Shown: positions 37,413-46,261, numbered from the stretch's first letter. The stretch is 64,000 bases of DNA from Streptosporangiaceae bacterium (GCA_025964715.1 JAOPYH010000375.1:1-64000), one strand, 5' to 3'. Made by a program: numbers and translations. The notes: a model not told the origin generated them from the letters alone.

Positions 37413-38091
37413 CCGGCTGTCGGCCTGGTACGGCGAGGCGCAGGTGCTCCGCGACGTATCCCTGGAGGTCGGCGAGGGAGAGATCGTCACGCTGGTCGGC
37501 CGCAACGGCGCCGGAAAGACGACGCTGCTGCGCTGTGTGATGGGCCTGCACGGCCGCTCGACCGGGGCGATCGGCTTCCTCGGCGGCGACATCTCCGGGC
37601 AGGCCGCACACCGCCGGGCCCGCCGCGGGCTCGGCTATGTGCCCGACGACCGGGGCGTCTACGCCACCCTGAGCGTGGAGGAGAACCTCCTGCTCCCGCG
37701 GCCGGTCGGCCCCGATCCGTGGTCGCTGGACAAGGTGTATGAGACGTTCCCGAGATTGCGGGAACGCCGCCGCTCCCCCGGAACCAAGCTCTCCGGCGGC
37801 GAGCAGCAGATGCTGGCCCTGGCACGGGTGCTGCGGATGGGCGCCCGGCTGCTCCTGTGCGACGAACCCACCGAGGGCCTTTCCCCGCTCATCGTGCAGC
37901 AGATCGGCGACATCCTGCGCGCGGTCAAGGCGCAGGGCGTGACCGTGCTGCTGATCGAGCAGAACGTGCACTTCGCCCGGACCGTGGCCGACCGGCACTA
38001 CCTGCTCGCGGAGGGCCGGGTGATCGAGTCCTTGGACAACTCCGAGATGCGCGCCCGCGAGACCGAACTGCTCGAATACCTCGGAATCTGA
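37399..38091 (+). CDS. Liv-type ABC transporter ATP-binding protein (LivF-like)
   Basis: This 230-residue ATPase, the partner of the preceding one, starts inside the previous gene. It has Walker A GRNGAGKTTLLR near residue 37, the signature KLSGGEQQMLALARVL, Walker B ARLLLCDEPTEGLSP and the H-loop LIEQNV. Actively expressed Liv systems need one of each ATPase type, as seen here. The binding-protein gene follows after 12 bp. Confidence 0.93.
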   Translation: MLRIDRLSAWYGEAQVLRDVSLEVGEGEIVTLVGRNGAGKTTLLRCVMGLHGRSTGAIGFLGGDISGQAAHRRARRGLGYVPDDRGVYATLSVEENLLLPRPVGPDPWSLDKVYETFPRLRERRRSPGTKLSGGEQQMLALARVLRMGARLLLCDEPTEGLSPLIVQQIGDILRAVKAQGVTVLLIEQNVHFARTVADRHYLLAEGRVIESLDNSEMRARETELLEYLGI

Positions 38092-38103
38092 AGGAGACGC
38101 ACC

Positions 38104-39339
38104 ATGAGACGCACGCGTCGTACGGCCGCGGTCGCGGTCACGGCGGCACTGCTGGCGGGCTGCGCCGGCGGGCCGGGCGGGGGCGGAGGCAAGATCAGCG
38201 ACGGCAAGGTCGTGCTGGCGGTGCTGAACGACCAGTCGGCCATCTATGCCGACCTGTCCGGCAAGAGCAGCATCGAGGCCGTCAAGATGGCGGTCGCCGA
38301 CTACCGGGCCAAGTACGGCGGCAAGGCGGTCGCGAAGAAGATCGACGTCATCTCGGCCGACCATCAGAACAAGCCGGACATCGCGAACACCAAGGCGCAG
38401 GAGCTGTACGACCGGCAGCGCGCGGACGTCATCCTGGACGTGCCGGCGTCCTCGGCGGCGCTCGCGGTCGCCAATGTCGCCAAGTCCAAGAAGAAGATCT
38501 TCATGGACATCGGGGCCGCCACCACGGCGCTGGAAGGGCAGCAGTGCAACAAGTACACCTTCCACTACGGCTACAACACGCACATGCTGGCGCACACCGG
38601 TGACGCCGTGACCAAGGACGGCCGCAAGAACTGGTACCTCGTCTACCCGGACTACGCGTTCGGACAGGACATGCAGAAGAGCTTCAACGCGGCCATCACC
38701 GGCGCCGGCGGCAAGATCATCAAGGCCGACCCCACGCCGTTCCCGAACGACAACTTCTCCACGTTCCTGCTCAAGGCCCCGGGCCTGCGCCCCAAGCCGG
38801 ACGTACTCGGCGGCATGCAGGCCGGCGGTGACCTGGTCAACCTGGTGAAGCAGTACAACGAGTACAAGCTGCGCGACAAGGGCATCGACCTGGCCGTCGG
38901 TCTGATGTTCATCACCGACATCCACTCGCTCGGCCCGGACGCCCTCGCCGGCACGAAGTTCAGCGACGCGTGGTACTGGAACGGCAGCCCGGACAACCGC
39001 GCGTGGGCGGACAGGTTCCAGGCCAAGACCGGCAAACGCCCGAGCTTCGCGCACGCGGCGAACTACTCCGCCGCGACGCAGTATCTCGAGGCCGTGCAGC
39101 AGGGTGGCACGGACAAGTCGGACGCGGTGGTGCAGCGGCTCGAGGGCAAGAAGTTCAACGACGTGTTCGCCAAGAACGCGACGATCCGCGCCGAGGACCA
39201 CCTGCTCCTGCATGATTCGTATCTCGCCCAGGTCAAGCCGTCCAACGAGGTCAAGGAGCCGTGGGACTACGAGAAGATCCTGAAGACCATCCCGGCGGCC
39301 GAGGCCTTCCAAGCGGCCGATCCCGCCTGCAAGCTCTAA
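38104..39339 (+). CDS. Liv-type ABC transporter substrate-binding lipoprotein
   Basis: This 411-residue lipoprotein has lipobox LLAGC with lipid-anchored Cys20, then a type 1 periplasmic-binding fold: VVLAVLNDQSAIYADLSGKS, DVISADHQNKPDIANTKAQEL, NWYLVYPDYAFGQDM, GGMQAGGDLVNLVKQYNEY. The family includes receptors for amino acids, amides, aromatics and short carboxylates, so the ligand is not fixed by sequence. Location beside PHB degradation genes makes 3-hydroxybutyrate or a small hydroxyacid oligomer a reasonable guess. The ATG has a GAAGGAG site. Confidence 0.88.
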   Translation: MRRTRRTAAVAVTAALLAGCAGGPGGGGGKISDGKVVLAVLNDQSAIYADLSGKSSIEAVKMAVADYRAKYGGKAVAKKIDVISADHQNKPDIANTKAQELYDRQRADVILDVPASSAALAVANVAKSKKKIFMDIGAATTALEGQQCNKYTFHYGYNTHMLAHTGDAVTKDGRKNWYLVYPDYAFGQDMQKSFNAAITGAGGKIIKADPTPFPNDNFSTFLLKAPGLRPKPDVLGGMQAGGDLVNLVKQYNEYKLRDKGIDLAVGLMFITDIHSLGPDALAGTKFSDAWYWNGSPDNRAWADRFQAKTGKRPSFAHAANYSAATQYLEAVQQGGTDKSDAVVQRLEGKKFNDVFAKNATIRAEDHLLLHDSYLAQVKPSNEVKEPWDYEKILKTIPAAEAFQAADPACKL

Positions 39340-39349
39340 AGAGGTCCGC

Positions 39350-40210
39350 GTGCTGCAACAGGCCTTCAACGGCCTGGTCGGCGGTGCCTTCTACGCACTG
39401 CTCGCCCTGGGCCTGTCCGTCATCTTCGGCATGCTCGGCGTGGTGAACTTCGCCCACGGCGCCTTCTACATGCTGGGAGCGTTCGGCGCCTACGTGCTGC
39501 TCAGCTCCTACGGCCTGAACTTCTGGATCGCGCTGGTCGTGGTGCCGCCGGCGCTGGGGCTCCTGGGCGTGGTGCTGGAGCGGCTGTTCATCCGGCGCCT
39601 CACCGGGCTGGACCCGCTCTACAACTTCCTCTTCACCTTCGGGCTCGCCCTGATCCTGCAGGACCTGGTGCGGCGGCAGTACGGGGTGCAGTCGCAGCCC
39701 TATCCACGCCCGCCGGCACTGTCCGGCTCGGTGGACCTCGGGCTGTTCGACTATCCCACCTACCAGGTCTTCGTGCTCGCCCTCTCGGTCCTGGTGTGCG
39801 TGGCGGTGTGGCTGGTCCTCGCCCGTACAAGGATCGGGATGGTGGTACGGGCCGCCACGGAGCGACCGGAGCTGACCCGGGCGCTCGGCATCGACGTGGG
39901 CCGCTGGGTCACGCCGGTGTTCGGCTTCGGTATCGCCCTGGCCGGGCTCGCCGGGGTGCTCGCCGCTCCGATGCGCGCCGTGAATCCCCTCATGGGAGCC
40001 GACCTGATCATCGTCGTCTTCGCGGTCGTGGTGATCGGCGGGCTCGGCTCCCTGTTCGGGTCCGTGGCCGCCGGGTTCGCGATCGGACTGGTGTCGGCGC
40101 TCGGCAACCTCTATGTCCCAGCGCTGTCCCAGACGCTGGTCTTCATCCTCATGGCCGCCGTCCTGCTGTGGCGGCCGGCCGGCCTGTTCGGACGCGAGGA
40201 GGCGCTGTGA
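39350..40210 (+). CDS. Liv-type ABC transporter permease (LivH-like)
   Basis: This 286-residue permease has about eight membrane helices. The opening AFNGLVGGAFYALLALGLSVIFGMLGVVNFAHGAFYMLGAF is characteristic of LivH. ATERPELTRALGIDVGRW carries the coupling-helix EAA-like loop. The GTG at 39350 follows GAGG and is the first codon of the conserved domain. The next permease starts 13 bp downstream. Confidence 0.92.
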   Translation: MLQQAFNGLVGGAFYALLALGLSVIFGMLGVVNFAHGAFYMLGAFGAYVLLSSYGLNFWIALVVVPPALGLLGVVLERLFIRRLTGLDPLYNFLFTFGLALILQDLVRRQYGVQSQPYPRPPALSGSVDLGLFDYPTYQVFVLALSVLVCVAVWLVLARTRIGMVVRAATERPELTRALGIDVGRWVTPVFGFGIALAGLAGVLAAPMRAVNPLMGADLIIVVFAVVVIGGLGSLFGSVAAGFAIGLVSALGNLYVPALSQTLVFILMAAVLLWRPAGLFGREEAL

Positions 40211-40223
40211 GCCGGGAGGCGCT

Positions 40224-41159
40224 GTGTTGATCCGCCTGTTGTCCGGGTCGGCCCGGGGCCGGCTGCTGCTCGCCGCGGGGCTGGTGACCGCCCTGGCACT
40301 GCCCTGGGTCATCTATCCGCCGGTGGCGATGGACATCGCCTGCTGGGCGCTGCTCGCGGTCGCCGTGGACCTGCTGCTCGGCTTCACCGGGCTGCTGTCG
40401 TTCGGGCACGCGGCCTTCTGGGGCGGCTCTGCGTACGTATCCGGCCTGATCGCTGTGCACACCGGCCTCCCCTTTCCGGTGGCGGTGCTGGGCGGCGCCC
40501 TCTTCGCGGCGGCGCTGGCAGTGCCGATCGGCTATCTGTCGGTACGGCTGCGGGGCATCTACTTCGCCATGGTGACGCTGGCGTTCGCGCAGATGATGTA
40601 CTTCGTCGCCAACCAGTGGCGGGGCCTCACCGGGGGCGAGAACGGCCTGCAGGGCATCCCTCGGGACTTCCTCGGGATGGACCTGTCCGACCCGTTCATC
40701 TTCTACTACGTGGCGCTGCCGATCGTGCTCCTCGGTCTGGCGCTGGCCTGGCGGATCACACGGTCCCCGTTCGGCCGGGTCATCATGTCCATCCGGGACA
40801 ACCCGGCGCGGGCCCGGGCGCTCGGCTACCGGGTGGACCGCTATCGGCTGCTGTCCTTCGTGCTGTCGGCCTTCCTCGCCGGGCTGGCCGGTGGGTTGTA
40901 CGCCATCAGTCACGGGTTCGCCTCACTCCAGGAGGTCTACTGGACCACGTCCGGGCAGGCCGTGATGATGGTCGTGCTCGGCGGCATCGGGACCCTGTGG
41001 GGCGGCGTCATCGGCGCCGGCCTCGTGGTCGAGCTCAACGACTACCTGGCCACGGCCGGCTTCGAGGAAATCGGCATCGTCACCGGAACGATCTTCGTCA
41101 TCATCGTCATGGTGTTCCGCAAAGGCATCTGGGGCACCGCCCGCGCCTTGCTCGAGTGA
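40224..41159 (+). CDS. Liv-type ABC transporter permease (LivM-like)
   Basis: This 311-residue second permease has LivM features: LLLGFTGLLSFGHAAFWGGSAYVSGL, LRGIYFAMVTLAFAQMMYF, and a coupling loop around SIRDNPARARALGYRVDRYRL. The GTG at 40224 is preceded by GGGAGG at a proper distance. It ends the operon and is followed 14 bp later by a strong hairpin. Confidence 0.9.
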   Translation: MLIRLLSGSARGRLLLAAGLVTALALPWVIYPPVAMDIACWALLAVAVDLLLGFTGLLSFGHAAFWGGSAYVSGLIAVHTGLPFPVAVLGGALFAAALAVPIGYLSVRLRGIYFAMVTLAFAQMMYFVANQWRGLTGGENGLQGIPRDFLGMDLSDPFIFYYVALPIVLLGLALAWRITRSPFGRVIMSIRDNPARARALGYRVDRYRLLSFVLSAFLAGLAGGLYAISHGFASLQEVYWTTSGQAVMMVVLGGIGTLWGGVIGAGLVVELNDYLATAGFEEIGIVTGTIFVIIVMVFRKGIWGTARALLE

Positions 41160-41173
41160 CGCGGGGGAACAGC

Positions 41174-41221
41174 GGACAACTGCAAGATCACCACTTCCCC
41201 GCCGTGATCTTGCAGTTGTCC
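41174..41221. terminator. 18-bp perfect hairpin after the ABC transporter operon
   Basis: GGACAACTGCAAGATCAC pairs perfectly with its reverse complement around a 12-nt loop. The hairpin begins 14 bp past the last permease stop. It has no T tract. An intrinsic terminator or transcript-stabilising 3' structure is likely. Confidence 0.8.
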
Positions 41222-41460
41222 GTGCGCGAACGCCGCGGCACATCACCGCAGGCGTTACGCGATCAAATTATCCATGACACCCCTTGACACAAAGCCATAT
41301 CTCCCTTCATTTCAGTAGTGCCGTATGATCTTTCCACTCTCGCCATTTCCATTCCAACGGCAGCCGAATCGGGCCGACCGTCCCTCGGCGTGCAGATGAC
41401 CAGGCACAACGGGATAAATCGTCACCTATAGGCGCGCCTGACGCTGTGTCGTCACTGCGT
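41222..41460. other. AT-richer non-coding stretch downstream of the transporter operon
   Basis: This 240-bp interval is visibly AT-richer than its surroundings. It holds a TTGACA hexamer at 41284-41289 without a well-spaced -10 element. No coding frame is convincing. It lies between the transporter terminator and the stop of the convergent PHP gene. Confidence 0.4.
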
Positions 41461-42498
41461 TCATTGACCGCCGGACTCATGACGAGTCCAGGCCAGCAGG
41501 TCGTCGGCGGTCATCGTGTTGACGACCTTTTCCGGCTCGACTCCGCACCTGGCCGCGCGCTCACATCCGTACGGCTGCCAGTCGAGCTGGCCCGGAGCGT
41601 GCGCGTCGGAGTCGATGGACAAGCGGCAGCCGGCCTCGACCGCCAGCCGCAGCAAGCGCTTGGGCGGGTCGAGCCGCTCCGGCCGCGAGTTGATCTCCAC
41701 CGCGACGTCGTAGGCCGCACAGGCGGTGAAGACCAGGTCGGGATCGAACTCCGATTCCGGCCGCACCCCGCCGCGACGGCCGCCGCCCCTGACGATCCTC
41801 CCCGTACAGTGCCCGAGGACATCGACCCGCGGGTCGGAGATGGCCGTGACCATCCGCCGGGTCATGTCGGCGCGCGCCATCCGCAGCTTCGAGTGCACGC
41901 TGGCCACGACCACGTCGAGCCGGTCGAGCAGCTCCGGCTCCTGGTCCAGTGAGCCGTCCTCGCGGATGTCCACCTCGATGCCGGTGAGAATCCGGAACGG
42001 CGCCAGCTCCTCGTTGAGGCCGGCCACGACCTCCAGCTGCTTGCGCAGCCGCTCCGGCGACAGCCCGTTGGCGATCGTGAGCCGGGGCGAGTGGTCGGTC
42101 AGCGCGATGTACTCGTGGCCCAGGCCGCGCGCCGCCTCGGCCATCTCCCGGATCGGGCTGCCGCCGTCGCTCCAGTCCGAATGGGTGTGCAGATCCCCGC
42201 GCAGCGCCTGGCGGAGGGCCGCCGCCGCCTCTTCGAGCGGGGTGTCCTCGGTGGCCTCGAGCCGCCGCAGATATATGGGGACCTCGCCCCGCAGGGCCTC
42301 CTGGATCACGCCGGAGGTGACCTTGCCGATCCCCGGCAGATCCGTGAGCGTGCCCGCCTCGGCCCGCTGGGCGAGCTCGGCCGGGGGCAGCCCCTCCGCG
42401 AGATTCGCGGCCGTGCGGAAGCTCCGCACCCGGAAGGTGGGCTCGAGCGCCCGCTCGAGCAGGAACGCTATGCGGCGCAGTGCCTCGACCGGATCCAC
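41461..42498 (-). CDS. PHP-domain protein with helix-hairpin-helix (polymerase-less PolX-like)
   Basis: This 345-residue protein matches the two ends of bacterial DNA polymerase X without the nucleotidyltransferase core. The N-terminal third has a helix-hairpin-helix DNA-binding motif (LTDLPGIGKVTSGVIQEAL, about 50-68). A PHP phosphoesterase domain follows with metal ligands in GDLHTHSDWSDGG, ALTDHSPRLTIANG, GIEVDI, ASVHSKL, GHCTGR and SIDSDAHAPG. A phosphatase or exonuclease acting on DNA or small phosphates is plausible. It is divergent from fasR across about 104 bp. Confidence 0.85.
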   Translation of the reverse strand: MDPVEALRRIAFLLERALEPTFRVRSFRTAANLAEGLPPAELAQRAEAGTLTDLPGIGKVTSGVIQEALRGEVPIYLRRLEATEDTPLEEAAAALRQALRGDLHTHSDWSDGGSPIREMAEAARGLGHEYIALTDHSPRLTIANGLSPERLRKQLEVVAGLNEELAPFRILTGIEVDIREDGSLDQEPELLDRLDVVVASVHSKLRMARADMTRRMVTAISDPRVDVLGHCTGRIVRGGGRRGGVRPESEFDPDLVFTACAAYDVAVEINSRPERLDPPKRLLRLAVEAGCRLSIDSDAHAPGQLDWQPYGCERAARCGVEPEKVVNTMTADDLLAWTRHESGGQ

Positions 42499-42602
42499 AC
42501 CTCAGAACCGTACGCCCGTACCGCCCCGCGCGACAGAAACCACAGGCCCCGGCCGTGGCGGCCAGCGTGGAGCATCGCCCCGAAGGTGGCACTCTTGGGG
42601 GC

Positions 42603-43796
42603 GTGGACAGCACGAGTGACGCGGCCATCAGGGAGCAGACGACCAAACATCTCGAGGAGGCGATGGGAAGCTTCGGCACCGCCGCACTCGCCCGGATGGA
42701 GGAGCAGCTCCCCTGGTTCCGCCGGATGCCGGCGGAGCACCGATCCTGGATCGGGCTGGTCGCGCAGGCCGGGATCGCGGCGTTCGTGGAGTGGTTCAAG
42801 AACGCCGAGAAGACCCGCCCGGCCATCGCCGGCGAGGTGTTCGGCACCGCCCCACGTGAGCTGATGCGCGCGGTACGACTGCAGCAGACGGTCGAGATGG
42901 TGCGCGTCATCATCGACACGGTCGAGAGCCGGCTGGACGAGCTCGCCGCACCGGGCGGTGAAGTGCAGCTGCGGGAGGCGATCCTTCGTTACACCCGGGA
43001 GGTCGCCTTCGGCGCGGCGGCCGTCTATGCCCGCGCCGCCGAGACCCGGGGCGCGTGGGACGCCCGGCTCGAGGCGCTCATCGTCGACTCGCTGCTGCGC
43101 GGCGAGGTCGACAACAGCCTGCACTCCTGGGCGGCGGCGCTCGGCTGGTCGTCCAAGCCGGTCGTGGTGGTGGCCGGGTACATCCCGGACGAGGAGTCCG
43201 AGACCATCATCGACCAGATCCAGGTGGCCGCGCGCCGCGCCCGCGTGGACGTGCTCGCCGGAGTCCAGGGACACCGGGTCATCGCCATAGTCGGCGGCGC
43301 GGAGGACCCGCTGGCCGCGGCGCGGCCGATAGCCGCCAAGTGCGGACCGGGCCCGGTCGTCGTCGGACACCAGGTGGCCGACCTGTACGGCGCCACCGCC
43401 TCCGCCCGCGCGGCCCTCGCCGGGCTGCAGGCGGCCATCGCCTGGCCCGACGCACCGCGTCCCGTGCACGCCGCCGACCTCCTCCCCGAGCGCGCGCTGG
43501 ACGGCGACGACGAGGCGCGCCGCTATCTCGTCGAGCAGGTGTACGAGCCGATGTGCGCGGCCGGCGCCCCGCTGCTCGACACCCTGACGACCTATCTCGA
43601 ACAGGGCTCCTCGCTCGAGGCGACGGCCCGGCTCCTGTTCGTCCATCCGAACACGGTGCGTTACCGGCTCCGTCGCGTCACCGAGCTCACCGGCCTCGTT
43701 CCCACCGACGGACGGGCTGCCTTCACCCTGCGGATCTCGCTGGCGCTCGGACGGTTCTCCGCTCGCTTTGAGTCACGACCCGGTGGCGCTACGTAG
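42603..43796 (+). CDS. fasR: PucR-family regulator, FasR-like activator of fatty-acid synthesis
   Basis: This 397-residue regulator carries a C-terminal PucR-type HTH (TYLEQGSSLEATARLLFVHPNTVRYRLRRVTELTG). It sits directly upstream of fabD-fabH-acpP-fabF, the position of FasR, which activates that operon in Streptomyces coelicolor. Upstream of the HTH lies a CdaR-like region (VVVVAGYIPDEESETIIDQIQ). The N-terminus is helical and lacks a GAF domain. The GTG at 42603 has a G-rich site directly ahead. It is 137 bp from fabD on the same strand, leaving room for the target promoter. Confidence 0.85.
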   Translation: MDSTSDAAIREQTTKHLEEAMGSFGTAALARMEEQLPWFRRMPAEHRSWIGLVAQAGIAAFVEWFKNAEKTRPAIAGEVFGTAPRELMRAVRLQQTVEMVRVIIDTVESRLDELAAPGGEVQLREAILRYTREVAFGAAAVYARAAETRGAWDARLEALIVDSLLRGEVDNSLHSWAAALGWSSKPVVVVAGYIPDEESETIIDQIQVAARRARVDVLAGVQGHRVIAIVGGAEDPLAAARPIAAKCGPGPVVVGHQVADLYGATASARAALAGLQAAIAWPDAPRPVHAADLLPERALDGDDEARRYLVEQVYEPMCAAGAPLLDTLTTYLEQGSSLEATARLLFVHPNTVRYRLRRVTELTGLVPTDGRAAFTLRISLALGRFSARFESRPGGAT

Positions 43797-43848
43797 GTAG
43801 GAAATCTTTACCGGCATGGCGACCGCTGAAATGCCACGCAGCCGGGCG

Positions 43849-43865
43849 TTGTAGGACACGTACAA
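43849..43865. promoter_or_regulatory. Candidate inverted repeat upstream of fabD
   Basis: TTGTA and TACAA flank a 7-bp spacer in the fasR-fabD gap, about 70 bp before the fabD start. Its position fits a FasR binding site, but the arms are only 5 bp and this is unproven. Confidence 0.35.
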
Positions 43866-43933
43866 AGCCGTGCCGCCAAACTTCGTACTGATCCGCATCC
43901 ACGTGTGCAATGTCTACAGTGCAGGGTGGACAC

Positions 43934-44884
43934 GTGCTCCTCATCGCCGCGCCCGGCCAGGGTGCCCAGACGCCCGGATTCCTGCAGCCATGGCTGGAGG
44001 TGCCCGGCATCGCCGAACGCCTCGAGTGGTGGTCGGCGGTCACCGGGCTGGATCTGGTGCGCTACGGAACGATCGCCGACGCCGAGGAGATCCGCGACAC
44101 GGCGGTCGCGCAGCCACTCTTGGTGACCGCCGCGCTCGCCGCCGCCGAGGCACTGGGTCTTCGCACCGGCGGCCCGGCGGAGGCCGGGGACCGCATCGTG
44201 CCGGACGCCGTCGCCGGGCACAGCGTGGGAGAGCTCGCAGCGGCCGCCATCGCGGGGGTCCTGTCCCCCGAGGCCGCACTGGTGTTCGTACGGGAGCGCG
44301 GCCGGGCCATGGCCGAGGCCGCGGGGCTCGTGCGCACCGGCATGACCGCGGTGCTCGGCGGCGAACCCGATGAGGTGCTCGCCGCCATCGACAAGCACGG
44401 CCTCACGCCGGCCAACCTCAACGGCGCCGGCCAGGTCGTCGCCGCCGGGACGATGGACCAGCTCACGGCGCTGGCCGAGGAGCCGCCGGCCAAGGCCCGC
44501 CTGCGGCCACTGTCGGTCGCCGGGGCCTTCCACACCGCGCACATGGCACCGGCGGTTGACACGCTGCGACGGATCAGCCCGGGAATGCCCGTGGCCGACC
44601 CGGTGACCCGGCTACTGTCGAACCGGGACGGCGCCGTGGTCGGCGCGGGAGCCGACTATGTGTCCCGCCTCGTCGACCAGGTCAGCACTCCGGTGCGCTG
44701 GGACGCCTGCATGCAGACGATGCGCGACCTCGGCGTCACGGCGATCATCGAGCTGCCGCCGGCGGGCACGCTCACCGGGCTGGCCCGCCGCGACCTGCGC
44801 GGCGTCGAACTGCTGGCACTAAAGACACCTGACGATCTGGACAAGGCGCGCGAGCTCATCAGCGCGCACGGCGACGCACGTTGA
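43934..44884 (+). CDS. fabD: Malonyl-CoA:ACP transacylase
   Basis: FabD moves malonyl from CoA to acyl carrier protein. The 316-residue protein starts LLIAAPGQGAQTPGFLQPWL, an opening shared with Streptomyces FabD. It has the active-site serine in GHSVGELAAAAIAG and the catalytic histidine in SVAGAFHTAHM. GTG 43934 is preferred because an AGGGTGGA site precedes it. An ATG at 43910 would add eight residues with no ribosome-binding site. It heads the fab operon downstream of fasR. Confidence 0.94.
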   Translation: MLLIAAPGQGAQTPGFLQPWLEVPGIAERLEWWSAVTGLDLVRYGTIADAEEIRDTAVAQPLLVTAALAAAEALGLRTGGPAEAGDRIVPDAVAGHSVGELAAAAIAGVLSPEAALVFVRERGRAMAEAAGLVRTGMTAVLGGEPDEVLAAIDKHGLTPANLNGAGQVVAAGTMDQLTALAEEPPAKARLRPLSVAGAFHTAHMAPAVDTLRRISPGMPVADPVTRLLSNRDGAVVGAGADYVSRLVDQVSTPVRWDACMQTMRDLGVTAIIELPPAGTLTGLARRDLRGVELLALKTPDDLDKARELISAHGDAR

Positions 44885-44915
44885 CCGGCGGATCGGCAAG
44901 GCGAGGGGAGGCATC

Positions 44916-45881
44916 ATGACCACGTTCACACTTCCGGCGGGTATGCCGGGCGCACGGATCCTCGCCTTCGGGGACTACCAGCCGGCCAAGGTGGTGACCA
45001 ACGCAGACCTGGCGCGGACCGTCGACACCGACGACGAATGGATCCGCAGCCGGGTGGGCATCGCGGAACGCCGCATAGCCGGCCCGGACGAGAGCCTGCT
45101 CGACCTGGCCGTACACGCGGGTGGCAAGGCGCTGGCGGGCAGCGGCCTGTCCGCGGAGGACATCGACCTCGTGGTCGTGGCGACCTGCACGCCGGAGAGC
45201 ACGATCCCTAACGTGTCGGCCTCGGTCGCCCACCATCTGGGCATCAGGGCCCCGGGCGCCTACGACGTCAACGCCGCGTGCGCGGGCTTCTGCTACGCGC
45301 TGGCGAGCGCCTCCGACTCGGTGCGTGCGGGCTCCGCACGCAACGTGCTCGTGATCGGTGCGGAGAAGCTGTCCCAGTGGGTCGACTGGACCGACCGTTC
45401 AACCTGCATCATCTTCGCCGACGGCGCGGGAGCCGCCGTGGTGACGGGCTCCGACACCCCCGGCGTCGGCCCCGTAGTGTGGGGAAGCGCGGGCGAGCAC
45501 CACGACAAGATCACGGTCGCGGATCGGCGCTCGTTCCTCCATCAGGAGGGCCAGGCGGTGTTCCGCTGGGCGACGACGGCACTGCACCCGGTCGCCAGGG
45601 AGGCCTGCGACCGTGCCGGGGTGGCGCCTGAGGAGCTCGCCGCCTTCGTGCCGCACCAGGCCAACCTGCGGATCGTCGAGGCGATCGCGCGCAGGCTCAA
45701 GGCCACCAACGCGGTCATCGCCGACGACATCGTCACCGCCGGGAACACCTCGGCGGCGTCGATCCCCATGGCGTTGTCCCGCATGATCGAGCGTGGGGAG
45801 GTTCCGTCCGGTGCGCCAGCCCTGCTCATGGGGTTCGGTGCCGGGCTGACCTACGCTGCGCAAGTCATTCAGATCCCGTAG
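44916..45881 (+). CDS. fabH: Beta-ketoacyl-ACP synthase III
   Basis: FabH starts fatty-acid chains by condensing an acyl-CoA primer with malonyl-ACP. In actinomycetes the primer is often branched. The 321-residue enzyme has the catalytic triad: C122 in NAACAGFCYAL, His in VPHQANLRIVEAIA and Asn in TAGNTSAASIP. An ATG with a GAGGGGAGG site lies 31 bp after fabD. It is part of the fabD-fabH-acpP-fabF operon. Confidence 0.95.
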   Translation: MTTFTLPAGMPGARILAFGDYQPAKVVTNADLARTVDTDDEWIRSRVGIAERRIAGPDESLLDLAVHAGGKALAGSGLSAEDIDLVVVATCTPESTIPNVSASVAHHLGIRAPGAYDVNAACAGFCYALASASDSVRAGSARNVLVIGAEKLSQWVDWTDRSTCIIFADGAGAAVVTGSDTPGVGPVVWGSAGEHHDKITVADRRSFLHQEGQAVFRWATTALHPVAREACDRAGVAPEELAAFVPHQANLRIVEAIARRLKATNAVIADDIVTAGNTSAASIPMALSRMIERGEVPSGAPALLMGFGAGLTYAAQVIQIP

Positions 45882-45937
45882 GCCCGTCAACCCATTCCCG
45901 CATGGCCTGCGTCCAACAAATGAGGAGAAGCCCGAAC

Positions 45938-46186
45938 ATGGCAGCCACCGAACAGGAGATCCTGACCGGCCTCGGCGAGATCATCGAGGAGATCGTCGGC
46001 ATCCCGGCCGCGGACGTGACCCCCGAGAAGAACTTCATCGACGACCTCGACATCGACTCGCTGTCGATGGTCGAGATCGCGGTGGCGGCTCAGGACAAAT
46101 TCGGCGTCGAGATCCCCGACGACGAGCTCCGCAACCTCAAGACCGTCAAGGACGTCGTCGCTTTTGTCCAGGGCCTCCAGGCCTGA
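45938..46186 (+). CDS. acpP: Acyl carrier protein
   Basis: This 82-residue carrier protein holds growing acyl chains on a phosphopantetheine arm. S41 in DDLDIDSLSMVE is the attachment site. The chain is acidic and helical as expected. The ATG at 45938 has a GAGGAG site. A strong hairpin follows before fabF. Confidence 0.95.
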   Translation: MAATEQEILTGLGEIIEEIVGIPAADVTPEKNFIDDLDIDSLSMVEIAVAAQDKFGVEIPDDELRNLKTVKDVVAFVQGLQA

Positions 46187-46196
46187 GTGGTGTCGT

Positions 46197-46226
46197 GGCG
46201 CGCCGCCCAACGGCGTGCGGCGCGCC
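46197..46226 (+). terminator. Intra-operon hairpin between acpP and fabF
   Basis: GGCGCGCCGC and GCGGCGCGCC form a perfect 10-bp stem around a 10-nt loop, starting 10 bp after the acpP stop. There is no T tract. It may attenuate transcription into fabF or protect the acpP mRNA end, both of which would give more ACP than ketosynthase. Confidence 0.6.
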
Positions 46227-46261
46227 GCCCCATCCCGCAGTAACGAGGAGAAGACAGCATC

